A stretch of 64,000 nt of DNA from the NCBI RefSeq assembly GCF_001424225.1, contig NZ_LMOR01000002.1:62001-126000 (forward strand). Direction: 5' to 3'. The notes under the pieces were generated by a model. The model searched no databases, was not told the DNA's origin, and was given only the letters and a program-made list of their open reading frames with translations. Origin of the DNA: Microbacterium sp. Leaf151. GTDB lineage: Bacteria; Actinomycetota; Actinomycetes; Actinomycetales; Microbacteriaceae. Below are positions 17,282 through 26,103 of this stretch, piece by piece. Within the stretch, counting starts at the first letter, position 1. The number at the start of each line of letters is the position of its first letter. Made by a program: the position numbers and the translations under genes.

Positions 17282-18331
17282 ATGACCCAGATGCTCCCCG
17301 AGCCCGCGAACGTGGATGCGCCGGCTCCCGCAGACGAGCGCAACACCGTCGGCGTGAGCCAGGGACGACTCGTCCTGCGGCGTTTCCTCGCGAACAAGGT
17401 CGCCGTCGTCTCCGGCATCCTGTTCATCCTGTTGGCGATCTTCTCCGTCTCGGCGATCGGCCTCGGTCCGATCCCCGGTTGGTGGAAGTACGACTTCACG
17501 ACGCTGAATCCCCAGAACAACGGTGGCGCACCGACACTGTCGGTGTTCCCGTTCGCCGTCGGAGACCACCCGTTAGGTCAGGACCGCATCGGCATCGACT
17601 ACTTCGCCATGACGATGCGCGGCATCCAGAACTCGATCCTGGTCATGCTGGTCATCAGCATCGTCGGCACGACCGTCGGTACCGTGATCGGCGCCCTCGC
17701 CGGCTATTACCGCGGGTGGGTGGATGCGGTGCTCATGCGCATCACCGACGTCTTCATCGTCATCCCCATCATCGTCATCGGCGCGGTCGTCGGTCGCGCG
17801 ACGGGCGGTCTGGGCGTCGTGCCGCTGGCGTTCTTCCTCGCGATGATCTCGTGGACGACGATCGCGCGCCTCGTTCGAGCCGAGTTCCTCTCGCTGCGAG
17901 AGCGCGAGTTCGTCGAAGCAGCCCGCGTGGCCGGAGCCAGCGACGCCCGCATCATCTTCAAGCACATCCTGCCCAACGCCATCGGCGTCGTGATCGTCGC
18001 GGCGACGCTGCTCGCGGCATCCGCGATCCTCCTCGAAACCGCGCTGAGCTACCTGCAGCTCGGTGTGCGTCCGCCCGACGTCTCGCTGGGTCTGATCATC
18101 TCCGACAACCAGTCGGCGTTCTCGACCCGTCCGTGGCTGTTCTGGTGGCCGGCCGTGTTCATCGTGCTGCTGGCCGTGCTCGTCAACTTCGTCGGCGACG
18201 GCCTTCGCGACGCATTCGACCCGCGCCAGAAGCGCTTCTCGCTGCGTCGCACCAAGGAGCAGGCCGGCTCGTCCGTCACGGCTCCGGCGAGCACGCAGGC
18301 CCGGGTGCATCCGGAGACACCGTCGTCATGA
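17282..18331 (+). CDS. Peptide ABC transporter permease (DppC-like)
   Basis: 349 aa with about six membrane helices. The coupling loop is EFVEAARVAGASDARIIFKH followed by ILPN. The N-terminus has the family segment RLVLRRFLANKVAVVSGILF, and GDHPLGQDRIGIDYF precedes the channel helices. It starts 31 nt after the partner permease. The C-terminal ~30 residues are polar and variable. Confidence 0.93.
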   Translation: MTQMLPEPANVDAPAPADERNTVGVSQGRLVLRRFLANKVAVVSGILFILLAIFSVSAIGLGPIPGWWKYDFTTLNPQNNGGAPTLSVFPFAVGDHPLGQDRIGIDYFAMTMRGIQNSILVMLVISIVGTTVGTVIGALAGYYRGWVDAVLMRITDVFIVIPIIVIGAVVGRATGGLGVVPLAFFLAMISWTTIARLVRAEFLSLREREFVEAARVAGASDARIIFKHILPNAIGVVIVAATLLAASAILLETALSYLQLGVRPPDVSLGLIISDNQSAFSTRPWLFWWPAVFIVLLAVLVNFVGDGLRDAFDPRQKRFSLRRTKEQAGSSVTAPASTQARVHPETPSS

Positions 18332-18351
18332 CGACCGTCTCCGCGTGGCCC

Positions 18352-18954
18352 TCACGCGAGGGCGATCGCCGCGATGACGCCGGCTGCGCCGACGAGGAGC
18401 AGCACCACGTTGTCGACGCGTGCGGCGACGGCGACGGGGGTCTGTTCGGCCTTACCCGCTTCGATGCGCCCGGCGTCGCGGAGCGCGTACCAGCGGGTGC
18501 GCACCATTTCGGCCGCGCGGCCGGAATCGGTGTTCGGCAGATCGCCGGGACGTACCTGCGGCGTCAACGCGCTCTCGCTCCGGCGATGGGCCCGCGCGGC
18601 GCGCAGCGAGCCGGCCGCGCCGGGCGACGGTGCGGCGGTGACGCTGATGCGTCGGTGCGGGGTGTGCAGCTGCAGCGCGTAGCGGGTGTCGACGTGCACG
18701 AGCGCAGACCACGGCACGCGGTAGCGCAGGGTGATGTTGTCGACCTGGACTCCCTCGTCGTCGACCGACACCGAGGGCGACCACAGGATGCCGCCCACCA
18801 GGGCCGCCGCCCCCAGTGCGCCCACGATGACCAGAGCCGGGGCGTCGGTGGCGGCGGGGGTCACGAGCAGGCCGATCGCCACGACGGCGATGATCGCCCA
18901 CACGATCCCGCACAGGACCCGGGTGAACGTCGAACGGAACGTCTGGCGTGGCAT
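18352..18954 (-). CDS. Two-segment membrane protein with PH-like domain
   Basis: 200 aa. Two adjacent hydrophobic helices near the N-terminus (RVLCGIVWAIIAVVAIGLLV and ALVIVGALGAAALVGGIL), then a domain with VSVDDEGVQVDNITLRYRVP WSALVHVDTR resembling bacterial PH domains, then a helical tail ending in another hydrophobic segment. It lies on the opposite strand between the DppC-like permease and the ATPase gene of the transport operon. ATG 18952-18954 is chosen; a GTG at 18979-18981 would add nine residues. Role unknown. Confidence 0.65.
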   Translation of the reverse strand: MPRQTFRSTFTRVLCGIVWAIIAVVAIGLLVTPAATDAPALVIVGALGAAALVGGILWSPSVSVDDEGVQVDNITLRYRVPWSALVHVDTRYALQLHTPHRRISVTAAPSPGAAGSLRAARAHRRSESALTPQVRPGDLPNTDSGRAAEMVRTRWYALRDAGRIEAGKAEQTPVAVAARVDNVVLLLVGAAGVIAAIALA

Positions 18955-19016
18955 CCCCCGATTCTTCCATTCCCCGATCACTCCCTCCCGCTCGGCGGGA
19001 ACGAGAGGACAATCTC

Positions 19017-20771
19017 ATGAGCACGACCGAGAAGTCCGGCATCCCCGCCCTGGAGATGGCCGATGTCAGCGTCGACTTCGCCGTCGACGACGTATGGGTC
19101 CCCGCGGCGAAGCACCTGACCTACTCGATCGCGCGCGGGCAGGTCGTCGCGGTGGTGGGAGAGTCCGGCTCGGGCAAGAGCGTCAGCTCGATGGCCGTGC
19201 TCGACCTCCTCCCGCGCAACAGTCGCGTCACCGGCAGCATCAAGGTGAACGGTCGCGAGGTGACCGGGCTGTCGACCGCGCAGATGCGGCAGCTGCGCGG
19301 TCCCGAGGTCGCGGCGATCTTCCAGGAGCCCATGACGGCCCTGAACCCGGTGCTCACCGTCGGTTCGCAGATCATCGAGGCGCTCCGCGCCCACACCACC
19401 ATCGCCCCGACGCAGGCCAAGGCGCGAGCGCTCGAACTGCTCGAGATGGTGGGGCTGCCCGACCCGGCGAAGGCGTTCGCGTCGTACCCGCATCAGCTGT
19501 CCGGCGGACAACGTCAGCGCGCGATGATCGCCCAGTCGATCAGCCTGGAGCCCGCCCTGCTGATCGCCGATGAGCCGACCACCGCGCTCGATGTCACGGT
19601 GCAGGCGGAGATCCTGGACCTCATCCGCGACCTCCGCGACCGTCTCGACTCCGCCGTGCTGCTCATCACGCACGACATGGGAGTGGTGGCCGACCTCGCC
19701 GACTGGATCGTCGTGATGAAGGCGGGCGACATCGTCGAGCAGGGCCCGGCGGCCCAGGTTCTCGGGTCACCGAAGGACGCCTACACCAAGGAGCTGCTGG
19801 CCTCGGTGCCGCGCCTGGGCGAGACGCTGGAGGGCGAGTCATCTGTCGACCTGGTGGAGGCCCTGGCCACGGCGGTCGCCGAAGGTCCGGCGCGCACCGA
19901 GGCCCTCGCGCTGGCCGCCGCAGCACCCGAGATCGCGCATCCCGTGCTGCAGCTCGAAAACGTCTCCATCGAATACGGCAAGAAGGGCCGGGTCGCCGCG
20001 TTCCGCGCCGTCGACGACGTCACGCTCGGGATCGCCGAGGGCGAGATCGTCGGCCTCGTGGGGGAGTCGGGCTCGGGCAAGTCGACCATCGGACGCGCCG
20101 CGATCGGCCTCCAGCCCATCGCCGACGGCCGGCTCGTCGTCGACGGCGTCGACATCTCGAGCGGATCGCGCAAGCTGGTCAAGTCGCTGCGTCGCCGCGT
20201 GGGCATCGTGTTCCAGGACCCGTCGTCGTCGCTCAATCCTCGTCTGCCGATCGGGGAGTCCATCGGCGAGCCGCTGTTCCTGGCGGGCGAGGCCAAGGGC
20301 GCAGCGCTGGATGCCCGGGTCGAGAAGCTCCTCGACGAGGTGCGCCTGCCGCGGAGCTACCGCAACCGCTACCCGCACGAGCTCTCGGGTGGCCAGAAGC
20401 AGCGCGTCGGCATCGCCCGCGCCCTGTCGTTGCAGCCGCGTCTGCTCGTGGCTGACGAACCGACCAGCGCCCTCGACGTCTCGGTGCAGGCTCGCGTGCT
20501 CGAACTGCTGAGCGAGCTGCAGAAAGAACACCGCTTCGCCTGCCTGTTCATCAGTCACGACCTGGCCGTGGTGGATGCCATGGCCGACCGCATCGTCGTG
20601 CTCAACCGCGGAAAGATCGCGGAACAGGGCACCCGCGACGAAATCCTGCGCGCGCCGAAGGAGCCGTACACGCAGCGTCTCATCGCGGCGATTCCGGTTC
20701 CCGACGTCGAGGTGCAGGCCGCCCGCCGCGAGTTGCGTCACGAGCTGTTGAAGAACACTCCGGCATCCTGA
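19017..20771 (+). CDS. Peptide ABC transporter, fused double ATPase (DppD-DppF type)
   Basis: 584 aa with two complete ABC cassettes. Cassette 1: Walker A GESGSGKS, signature LSGGQRQRAMIAQ, Walker B LLIADEPTTALD. Cassette 2: GESGSGKSTIGRAA, LSGGQKQRVGIARA, LLVADEPTSALD. Each has the oligopeptide-type C-terminal extension (ITHDMGVVADLAD, ISHDLAVVDAMAD). ATG 19017 has GAGAGGA at 19003-19009. It completes the importer with the two permeases despite the opposite-strand gene in between, which implies read-through or its own promoter. Confidence 0.94.
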   Translation: MSTTEKSGIPALEMADVSVDFAVDDVWVPAAKHLTYSIARGQVVAVVGESGSGKSVSSMAVLDLLPRNSRVTGSIKVNGREVTGLSTAQMRQLRGPEVAAIFQEPMTALNPVLTVGSQIIEALRAHTTIAPTQAKARALELLEMVGLPDPAKAFASYPHQLSGGQRQRAMIAQSISLEPALLIADEPTTALDVTVQAEILDLIRDLRDRLDSAVLLITHDMGVVADLADWIVVMKAGDIVEQGPAAQVLGSPKDAYTKELLASVPRLGETLEGESSVDLVEALATAVAEGPARTEALALAAAAPEIAHPVLQLENVSIEYGKKGRVAAFRAVDDVTLGIAEGEIVGLVGESGSGKSTIGRAAIGLQPIADGRLVVDGVDISSGSRKLVKSLRRRVGIVFQDPSSSLNPRLPIGESIGEPLFLAGEAKGAALDARVEKLLDEVRLPRSYRNRYPHELSGGQKQRVGIARALSLQPRLLVADEPTSALDVSVQARVLELLSELQKEHRFACLFISHDLAVVDAMADRIVVLNRGKIAEQGTRDEILRAPKEPYTQRLIAAIPVPDVEVQAARRELRHELLKNTPAS

Positions 20772-20778
20772 TCGGTGC

Positions 20779-20818
20779 CGAGAAGGGGCGGCGCCCGCGC
20801 GGACGCCGCCCCTTCTCG
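20779..20818 (+). terminator. Terminator of the peptide transport operon
   Basis: Perfect 15-bp arms CGAGAAGGGGCGGCG / CGCCGCCCCTTCTCG, 10-nt loop, followed by TTCG. Confidence 0.85.
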
Positions 20819-20960
20819 TTCGTCGGGTCGTTCGGGCGATGCGCGGATTCGCCTCCCCGTTCGCGATCGCAGGCTCGTGTGGAGGGGGCGGGATTCCGGC
20901 CCTTCCGGGTGCCCGGGCCATTCCTGAACGTCACCTGCCGGGAGTGTCGTGGGCGCCCGG

Positions 20961-20966
20961 TAGACT
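20961..20966 (+). promoter_or_regulatory. -10 hexamer TAGACT of typA
   Basis: TAGACT about 50 nt before ATG 21016; no convincing -35. It would give a leader of roughly 43 nt ending in GGAGA. Confidence 0.45.
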
Positions 20967-21015
20967 GGGCAGGCCCGATTCCGGGCGCCACCCCGAATTT
21001 TCCTGGAGACCCTCC

Positions 21016-22926
21016 ATGGCGCACGCCCTTCGTCCTGACCTCCGCAACGTCGCGATCGTCGCGCACGTCGACCACGGCAAGACGACCCTCGTCGACGCCA
21101 TGCTCCGCCAGACCGGCTCGTTCGGTGACCACGCGCACGTCGAAGAGCGCGCGATGGACTCCAACGACCTCGAGCGCGAAAAAGGCATCACGATCCTCGC
21201 CAAGAACACGGCGATCACCTACAAGGGCGTTCACAGCGATGTTCCCGTGACGATCAACGTCATCGACACCCCGGGTCACGCCGACTTCGGTGGCGAGGTC
21301 GAGCGCGGCCTGTCGATGGTCGACGGTGTCGTGCTGCTCGTCGACGCGTCCGAGGGCCCGCTGCCCCAGACGCGCTTCGTGCTGCGCAAGGCCCTCGAGG
21401 CCAAACTCCCCGTCATCCTGCTGGTCAACAAGACCGATCGCCCCGACGCGCGTATCGCCGAGGTCGAAGAAGAGGCGCACGATCTGCTGCTGGGCCTGGC
21501 GTCCGACCTCGTCGACGACGTGCCCGACCTCGACGTCGACGCCCTGCTCGACGTGCCCGTGGTCTACGCGTCCGGCCGCGCGGGAGCTGCGTCGCTGAAC
21601 CGTCCGGCCGACGGTTCGCTGCCCGACAACGACGACCTCGAGCCGCTCTTCGGCGCGATCCTCGAGCATGTCCCGGCACCGTCGTACGACGACGAAGCGC
21701 CGCTGCAGGCGTGGGTCACCAACCTCGACTCGAGCCCCTTCCTCGGCCGCCTCGCGTTGCTGCGTGTCTTCAACGGGACGCTGAAGAAGGGCCAGACGGT
21801 GGCCTGGGTGCGCGCCGACGGCACCACCAGCAATGCCCGCATCACCGAGCTGCTCAAGACCCGTGCGCTCGAGCGCTACCCGGCCGACGACGCCGGCCCC
21901 GGCGACATCGTCGCCATCGCCGGCTTCCCCGACATCACGATCGGCGAGACCATCGCCGACCCCGAAGACGTGCGTCCGCTCAAGGCCATCACGGTCGACG
22001 ATCCGGCCATCTCGATGACCATCGGCACCAACACCTCGCCCCTCATGGGCAAGGTCAAGGGCCACAAGCTCACCGCGCGCATGGTCAAGGACCGCCTCGA
22101 CCGCGAGCTCATCGGCAACGTCTCGCTCAAGGTCGTCGACATCGGACGCCCCGACGCGTGGGAGGTTCAGGGCCGCGGAGAGCTCGCCCTCGCCATCCTC
22201 GTCGAGAACATGCGGCGTGAGGGCTTCGAGCTCACCGTGGGCAAGCCCCAGGTGGTCACGAAGAAGGTCGACGGCAAGACCTACGAGCCGTTCGAGCACC
22301 TCACCATCGATTCCCCCGAGGAGTACCTCGGCGCGATCACGCAGCTGCTCGCCGGCCGCAAGGGTCGTATGGAGAACATGACGAACCACGGCACCGGCTG
22401 GGTGCGCATGGAATTCGTCGTCCCCTCGCGCGGTCTCATCGGCTTCCGAACCGAGTTCCTCACCACCACGCGCGGCACCGGTATCGCCAACGCGATCTCG
22501 CACGGCTACGAGCCGTGGGCCGGCCACATCTCGACCCGCCAGAACGGCTCGATCGTCGCTGACCGCATGGGTGTCGTCACCCCGTTCGCAATGATCGCCC
22601 TGCAGGAGCGTATGAGCTTCTTCGTGCAGCCCACGCAGGAGGTCTACGAAGGCATGGTCATCGGCGAGAACTCGCGCGCCGACGACATGGACGTCAACAT
22701 CACCAAAGAGAAGAAGCTGACGAACATGCGTGCGGCCAGCTCCGACACCTTCGAGTCGATGACGCCCCCGCGCCTGCTGACGCTGGAAGAGAGCCTCGAG
22801 TTCGCCCGCGACGACGAATGCGTCGAGGTCACTCCCGAGGCTGTTCGTATCCGCAAGGTCGTGCTCGACGCGACCGAGCGCGGCCGCTCCGCCTCGCGTC
22901 TGAAGCGTCAGGATGCCAACGCGTAA
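21016..22926 (+). CDS. typA: Translational GTPase TypA/BipA
   Basis: 636 aa ribosome-binding GTPase used in ribosome assembly and stress or cold growth. G1 is [15 protein letters not shown], switch II region is [15 protein letters not shown]4 NKTD. The TypA-specific C-terminus is complete: [37 protein letters not shown], and the end region with [18 protein letters not shown] 21016 has GGAGA at 21005-21009. The frame is open upstream to about 20839, but the family start is here. Confidence 0.96.
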   Translation: MAHALRPDLRNVAIVAHVDHGKTTLVDAMLRQTGSFGDHAHVEERAMDSNDLEREKGITILAKNTAITYKGVHSDVPVTINVIDTPGHADFGGEVERGLSMVDGVVLLVDASEGPLPQTRFVLRKALEAKLPVILLVNKTDRPDARIAEVEEEAHDLLLGLASDLVDDVPDLDVDALLDVPVVYASGRAGAASLNRPADGSLPDNDDLEPLFGAILEHVPAPSYDDEAPLQAWVTNLDSSPFLGRLALLRVFNGTLKKGQTVAWVRADGTTSNARITELLKTRALERYPADDAGPGDIVAIAGFPDITIGETIADPEDVRPLKAITVDDPAISMTIGTNTSPLMGKVKGHKLTARMVKDRLDRELIGNVSLKVVDIGRPDAWEVQGRGELALAILVENMRREGFELTVGKPQVVTKKVDGKTYEPFEHLTIDSPEEYLGAITQLLAGRKGRMENMTNHGTGWVRMEFVVPSRGLIGFRTEFLTTTRGTGIANAISHGYEPWAGHISTRQNGSIVADRMGVVTPFAMIALQERMSFFVQPTQEVYEGMVIGENSRADDMDVNITKEKKLTNMRAASSDTFESMTPPRLLTLEESLEFARDDECVEVTPEAVRIRKVVLDATERGRSASRLKRQDANA

Positions 22927-22940
22927 GCGTCGCTCCCTCT

Positions 22941-22980
22941 GGAACGGCCCCGCTCAGCTCGCGCTGCGCGGGGCCGTTCC
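22941..22980 (+). terminator. Terminator of typA
   Basis: Perfect 13-bp arms GGAACGGCCCCGC / GCGGGGCCGTTCC with a 14-nt loop, 15 nt after the stop codon. Confidence 0.85.
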
Positions 22981-23004
22981 GTCTCCGCGTGCCGCCCACC
23001 ACAG

Positions 23005-23063
23005 TTGAGTGTCCACGACACGCCGTGACTCGGCCGGCGACGCGGCGTGTTCTGGACACTCAA
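23005..23063. repeat. Long palindromic repeat, copy 1
   Basis: Arms of 21 nt (23005-23025 and 23043-23063) beginning TTGAGTGTCC and ending ACACGCCG match at 19 of 21 positions, with a 17-nt centre. The flanks GCCCACCAC / GTGGTGTGGGC extend the symmetry. The right arm contains the stop codon of the DUF2200 gene. Related to copy 2 at 23489-23546. Confidence 0.75.
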
Positions 23064-23428
23064 CGGGTGGTGTGGGCGCAGTTCGCGTCGGCGCGGAGCA
23101 CCTTCGCGAGCGGCCGTCCCTTCGCCAGTTCGTCGACGAGCTTGTCGAGCACCCGGATGCGGTACATCAGGGGATCCTCGATCTCCTCGACCCGGATGCC
23201 GCAGATGACACCCGTGACCAGGTCGGCGCGGGGATTGAGCGTCGCTTCGTCGAAGAACTCGCGGAACGTCGTGGTGCCGCCCGCGTGCCGGGCGAGCTGC
23301 TCGTCGTCGAAGCCCGTGACCCAGCGGATCACGGCATCCAACTCGTCTTTGGTACGTCCCTTGCGCTCGACCTTCGTGATGTAGAGCGGGTAGACGGCCG
23401 AGAACGCGACGCCGAAGATGCGGGACAT
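23060..23428 (-). CDS. DUF2200 family protein
   Basis: 122 aa soluble protein of the DUF2200 family: it begins RIFGVAFSAVYPLYITKVER, continues IRWVTGFDDEQL and has LITGVICGIRVEEIEDPLMY-like sequence before LDKLVDELAKGR. No function is established. ATG 23426-23428 is the family start although the frame runs open further upstream. It is flanked on both sides by related palindromic repeats, and its last codons (Thr-Thr-Arg-stop) lie in the downstream repeat, so the repeat may have reshaped the C-terminus. Confidence 0.85.
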   Translation of the reverse strand: MSRIFGVAFSAVYPLYITKVERKGRTKDELDAVIRWVTGFDDEQLARHAGGTTTFREFFDEATLNPRADLVTGVICGIRVEEIEDPLMYRIRVLDKLVDELAKGRPLAKVLRADANCAHTTR

Positions 23429-23488
23429 GCCCGGCACGATAGCCCGCCTCCTCGCCCCCGTCGACCCGTTCCGCCTCCGAGCAGCGCT

Positions 23489-23546
23489 CAGTGTCCGAGA
23501 AACGCCGCGTGCGGACCCGTCGACGCGGAGTGTCTTGGACACTCGA
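23489..23546. repeat. Long palindromic repeat, copy 2
   Basis: Left arm AGTGTCCGAGAAACGCCGCG and right arm CGCGGAGTGTCTTGGACACT (23525-23544) are complementary at about 17 of 20 positions. The AGTGTCC...GACAC...CCG arms match copy 1 at 23005-23063. Confidence 0.7.
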
Positions 23547-23580
23547 CAGCGGGGTCGGCGGATTGCGCGCGGATTGCGGG

Positions 23581-24132
23581 TCAGTGCGACTCGACCACGC
23601 ACACCGCGCTCATGCCGGGTGTGAGCGCCTCGAAGACGTGCGGGGCGTCGCCCGGATACGACAGGTAGTCGCCCGGGGAGAGTTCGTACGGCTCGTCGAC
23701 GGGGCCCACTCGGCCGCGGCCGGTGACCATCACGAGGTGCTCCACCGTGCCCCGGGGGTGCGGGTCCGAGAGCCGTGGTGAACCCGGTTCGGCGCTCAGC
23801 AGGTAGATGTCGCGCCGCGCGTGCGGGGGGCTGGCCGACAGCAGCACGGCGAGATAGTCGGATGCCGACGACGGCACGGCCGTGGTCGCCTCACCCGCGC
23901 GGATCAGGGTGGGGGAGCGCACCCCCTCGTCGACGAGGATCGCGAACGGCACCTCGAGAGCGGAGGCAAGAGCCCACAGCGTCTCGACGCTGGGGTTCCC
24001 ACCGCCGTTCTCGAGCTGGGACACCGTCGCCTTCGCGACGCCGGCGCGTCGGGCGAGCTCCGACACGCTGAGGTCGCGCCTCTCACGCTCGCGTCGAAGG
24101 GTCGTCGCGATACGGTCGCCGAGATCCGTCAT
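23581..24132 (-). CDS. XRE-cupin transcriptional regulator of azlCD
   Basis: 183 aa. Residues 1-70 form an XRE helix-turn-helix (LSVSELARRAGVAKATVSQL then ENGGGNPSVETLWALA); residues 95-183 form a cupin sensor (HPRGTVEHLVMVTGRGRV, LSPGDYLSYPGDAPHVFEAL). It is divergent from the azlCD exporter and probably controls it and itself through the dyad at 24151-24170. The -10 CATAAT lies 6 nt before the ATG, so its mRNA is leaderless. Confidence 0.88.
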   Translation of the reverse strand: MTDLGDRIATTLRRERERRDLSVSELARRAGVAKATVSQLENGGGNPSVETLWALASALEVPFAILVDEGVRSPTLIRAGEATTAVPSSASDYLAVLLSASPPHARRDIYLLSAEPGSPRLSDPHPRGTVEHLVMVTGRGRVGPVDEPYELSPGDYLSYPGDAPHVFEALTPGMSAVCVVESH

Positions 24133-24138
24133 GTGTTC

Positions 24139-24170
24139 ATTATGCTTGCCGTTCGTTCGACTTGACGAAC
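24139..24170. promoter_or_regulatory. Divergent promoters and likely operator of the regulator/azlCD pair
   Basis: On the minus strand CATAAT (24139-24144) sits 6 nt before the regulator's ATG. On the plus strand TATGCT (24141-24146) can serve azlC. GTTCGT (24151-24156) and ACGAAC (24165-24170) are an inverted pair 8 nt apart, placed to block both directions. Confidence 0.55.
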
Positions 24171-24188
24171 AACCCAGCGTCGTTCACG

Positions 24189-24926
24189 ATGATGTCCATG
24201 CGTTCGTTTCACCGAACACCCGAGGGTGTGGCATCGCGACAGGGCCTCGCCGTCGCCCTCGCGACCAGCGCCTACGGCGTCTCGTTCGGCGCGCTGTCGG
24301 TGGCATCAGGGCTCGATGTCTGGCAGACCTGCGTCCTGAGCCTGCTGATGTTCACCGGCGGGTCGCAGTTCGCCTTCGTCGGCGTCATCGCGGCCGGTGG
24401 GCTCGCCGCGGCTCCGGCGGCGATCGCGTCGTCCGCCCTGCTCGGCGTGCGCAACGCCGCCTACGCGATGCGCATGGCCCCCATCGTCGCGGGCGGGTTC
24501 TGGCGCAAGGCCGCCGCGACGCAGTTCACCATCGACGAGTCGGTCGCGGTGGGACTGTCGCAGGACACCCCGCGTGCTCGCCAAGCCGGCTTCTGGGTCA
24601 CCGGCATCGCCATCTGGCTGGGGTGGAACGTGTCGACGCTCATCGGCGCGCTGCTGGGCGATGTGCTGGGCGACCCGCGCACCTACGGCCTCGACGCCGC
24701 CGCGGCGTCGGCGTTCCTCGCGCTGCTCTGGCCGCGACTGCGCGGGCGGCAACCCTGGGCCGTCGCCGCCGGTGCCGCTGTCGTCGCCGCGCTCCTCACG
24801 CCGTGGCTCATGCCCGGCATCCCCGTCATCGCCGCCGCCGGGGTGGCCGTGGCGGTGGGACTGTTCGATCCGCGTCGCCCGTCGACACCCCCCGGTGCGA
24901 CGCCGGAAGAGAAGGAGATGCCATGA
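24189..24926 (+). CDS. azlC: AzlC-type branched-chain amino acid exporter, large subunit
   Basis: 245 aa, about six or seven membrane helices. AzlC hallmarks are LATSAYGVSFGALSVASGL, LMFTGGSQFAFVGVI and LLGVRNAAYAMRMAPI. With AzlD it exports amino acids (branched-chain in Bacillus; substrate here inferred). ATG 24189 is used; TTG 24162 falls in the operator and is unlikely. The stop overlaps azlD by 4 bp. Confidence 0.88.
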   Translation: MMSMRSFHRTPEGVASRQGLAVALATSAYGVSFGALSVASGLDVWQTCVLSLLMFTGGSQFAFVGVIAAGGLAAAPAAIASSALLGVRNAAYAMRMAPIVAGGFWRKAAATQFTIDESVAVGLSQDTPRARQAGFWVTGIAIWLGWNVSTLIGALLGDVLGDPRTYGLDAAAASAFLALLWPRLRGRQPWAVAAGAAVVAALLTPWLMPGIPVIAAAGVAVAVGLFDPRRPSTPPGATPEEKEMP

Positions 24927-25237
24927 CCCTGTGGACCGCGGTGCTCGTGGCATCCATCATCTGCGTCGCGCTGAAGGCGGTGGGGTATCTGCTGCCCGCA
25001 CGGTGGCTCGACGCCCCACGTCCCGCCCGGATCGCCGACCTGCTCACCGTGGCGCTGCTGGCCGCGCTCGTGATGGTGCAGACCGTCGCTGCGGGTGCGG
25101 CGATCGTCGTGGATGCGCGACTCCCCGCCGTGGCGGTGGCTGCGCTGCTGCTGTGGGCGCGAGCGCCGTTCCTCGTCGTCGTCGCGGGTGCGGCGGTGAC
25201 GGCGGCGCTTCTGCGGCTGTGGGGGTGGGCGGTATGA
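24923..25237 (+). CDS. azlD: AzlD-type exporter, small subunit
   Basis: 104 aa, three or four membrane helices, with the AzlD segment LKAVGYLLPARWLDAPRPAR followed by ADLLTVALLAALVMVQT. It is translationally coupled to azlC through ATGA, with GAAGGAGAT just upstream. Confidence 0.88.
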   Translation: MTLWTAVLVASIICVALKAVGYLLPARWLDAPRPARIADLLTVALLAALVMVQTVAAGAAIVVDARLPAVAVAALLLWARAPFLVVVAGAAVTAALLRLWGWAV

Positions 25238-25316
25238 GCGCGCGGACAGCTGCTCGGTGGATGGACGCCGTCACCGGATGATTGCTGTTCCCAGCCTCAC
25301 CATCGACGTCCGCTCC

Positions 25317-25322
25317 TAGACT
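25317..25322 (+). promoter_or_regulatory. -10 hexamer TAGACT, leaderless
   Basis: TAGACT, 6 nt, GTG 25329. Confidence 0.6.
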
Positions 25323-25328
25323 GACGCG

Positions 25329-25727
25329 GTGAGCTCCACGATTCTGCGGATCGTCGGGTGGGCCGTCGCCTTCCTGATCGGCGCGTTCTACGGCTCGGCG
25401 GGAACGGTCGGCCAGGCGTTCCTCGTCGGGCCGGTCCCGGTCGGCCTGATCCTGGCGACCGTCGGAAGCGCCGCGCTGCTTGTCGCGCTTCGCACCCTCA
25501 CCGGTGATCGGGTCAACGCCCTCGCGGGGGGCCTCGGGATCACCGCGGCCACCTACCTCTTCTCTCAGGTGGGTCCCGGGGGCTCCGCGATCGTCGCGGC
25601 TCCGACGGCCGGAACCGAGTGGGTTCCGCTGGTCTGGACGGTCGTGGGTCCGGCACTCATGGTGCTCGTGGCGATGTGGCCCGACTTCTCGCGGCTCCGC
25701 GCCGCTCAACGCCCCGCCGAATCCTAG
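25329..25727 (+). CDS. Four-helix membrane protein
   Basis: 132 aa with four hydrophobic segments (about residues 6-25, 34-53, 64-85 and 100-118) and a short charged C-terminus (FSRLRAAQRPAES). No catalytic motif is seen. Size, topology and position next to fdxA-dapC resemble DUF6113-type proteins of actinobacteria, but this is from memory and uncertain. GTG 25329 is fixed by the -10 exactly 6 nt upstream. Confidence 0.7.
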   Translation: MSSTILRIVGWAVAFLIGAFYGSAGTVGQAFLVGPVPVGLILATVGSAALLVALRTLTGDRVNALAGGLGITAATYLFSQVGPGGSAIVAAPTAGTEWVPLVWTVVGPALMVLVAMWPDFSRLRAAQRPAES

Positions 25728-25767
25728 GTACCCGGCCTCGCTGCGGGGCCGGGTTCCCCGGCGCGAT

Positions 25768-25773
25768 TAGACT
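25768..25773 (+). promoter_or_regulatory. -10 hexamer TAGACT of fdxA, leaderless
   Basis: TAGACT, 6 nt, GTG 25780. Confidence 0.62.
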
Positions 25774-25779
25774 GAGCGG

Positions 25780-26100
25780 GTGACTTACGTGATCGCCCTC
25801 CCGTGTGTCGATGTCAAGGACCGCGCCTGCATCGACGAGTGCCCCGTCGACTGCATCTACGAGGGTGAACGATCGCTCTACATCCACCCCGACGAATGCG
25901 TCGACTGCGGTGCATGCGAGCCGGTCTGCCCCGTCGAGGCGATCTACTACGAAGACGACCTGCCCGAAGAGTGGTCCGACTACTACAAGGCCAACGTCGA
26001 GTTCTTCGATGACATCGGCTCGCCCGGTGGAGCCGCCAAGGTCGGCGTGATCGCGAAGGATCACCCCGTCATCTCGCAGCTGCCCCCGCAGAGCCACTGA
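25780..26100 (+). CDS. fdxA: Ferredoxin FdxA, 7Fe-8S type
   Basis: 106 aa electron carrier. Cysteines at 9, 17, 21, 25, 40, 43, 46 and 50 form the ferredoxin pattern: [17 protein letters not shown] for one half (7Fe arrangement, CxxxxxxxCxxxCxxxC) and [12 protein letters not shown] for the [4Fe-4S] site. The tail [17 protein letters not shown] is typical of actinobacterial FdxA. dapC follows after 3 bp, a conserved pairing. Confidence 0.95.
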   Translation: MTYVIALPCVDVKDRACIDECPVDCIYEGERSLYIHPDECVDCGACEPVCPVEAIYYEDDLPEEWSDYYKANVEFFDDIGSPGGAAKVGVIAKDHPVISQLPPQSH

Positions 26101-26103
26101 GCC

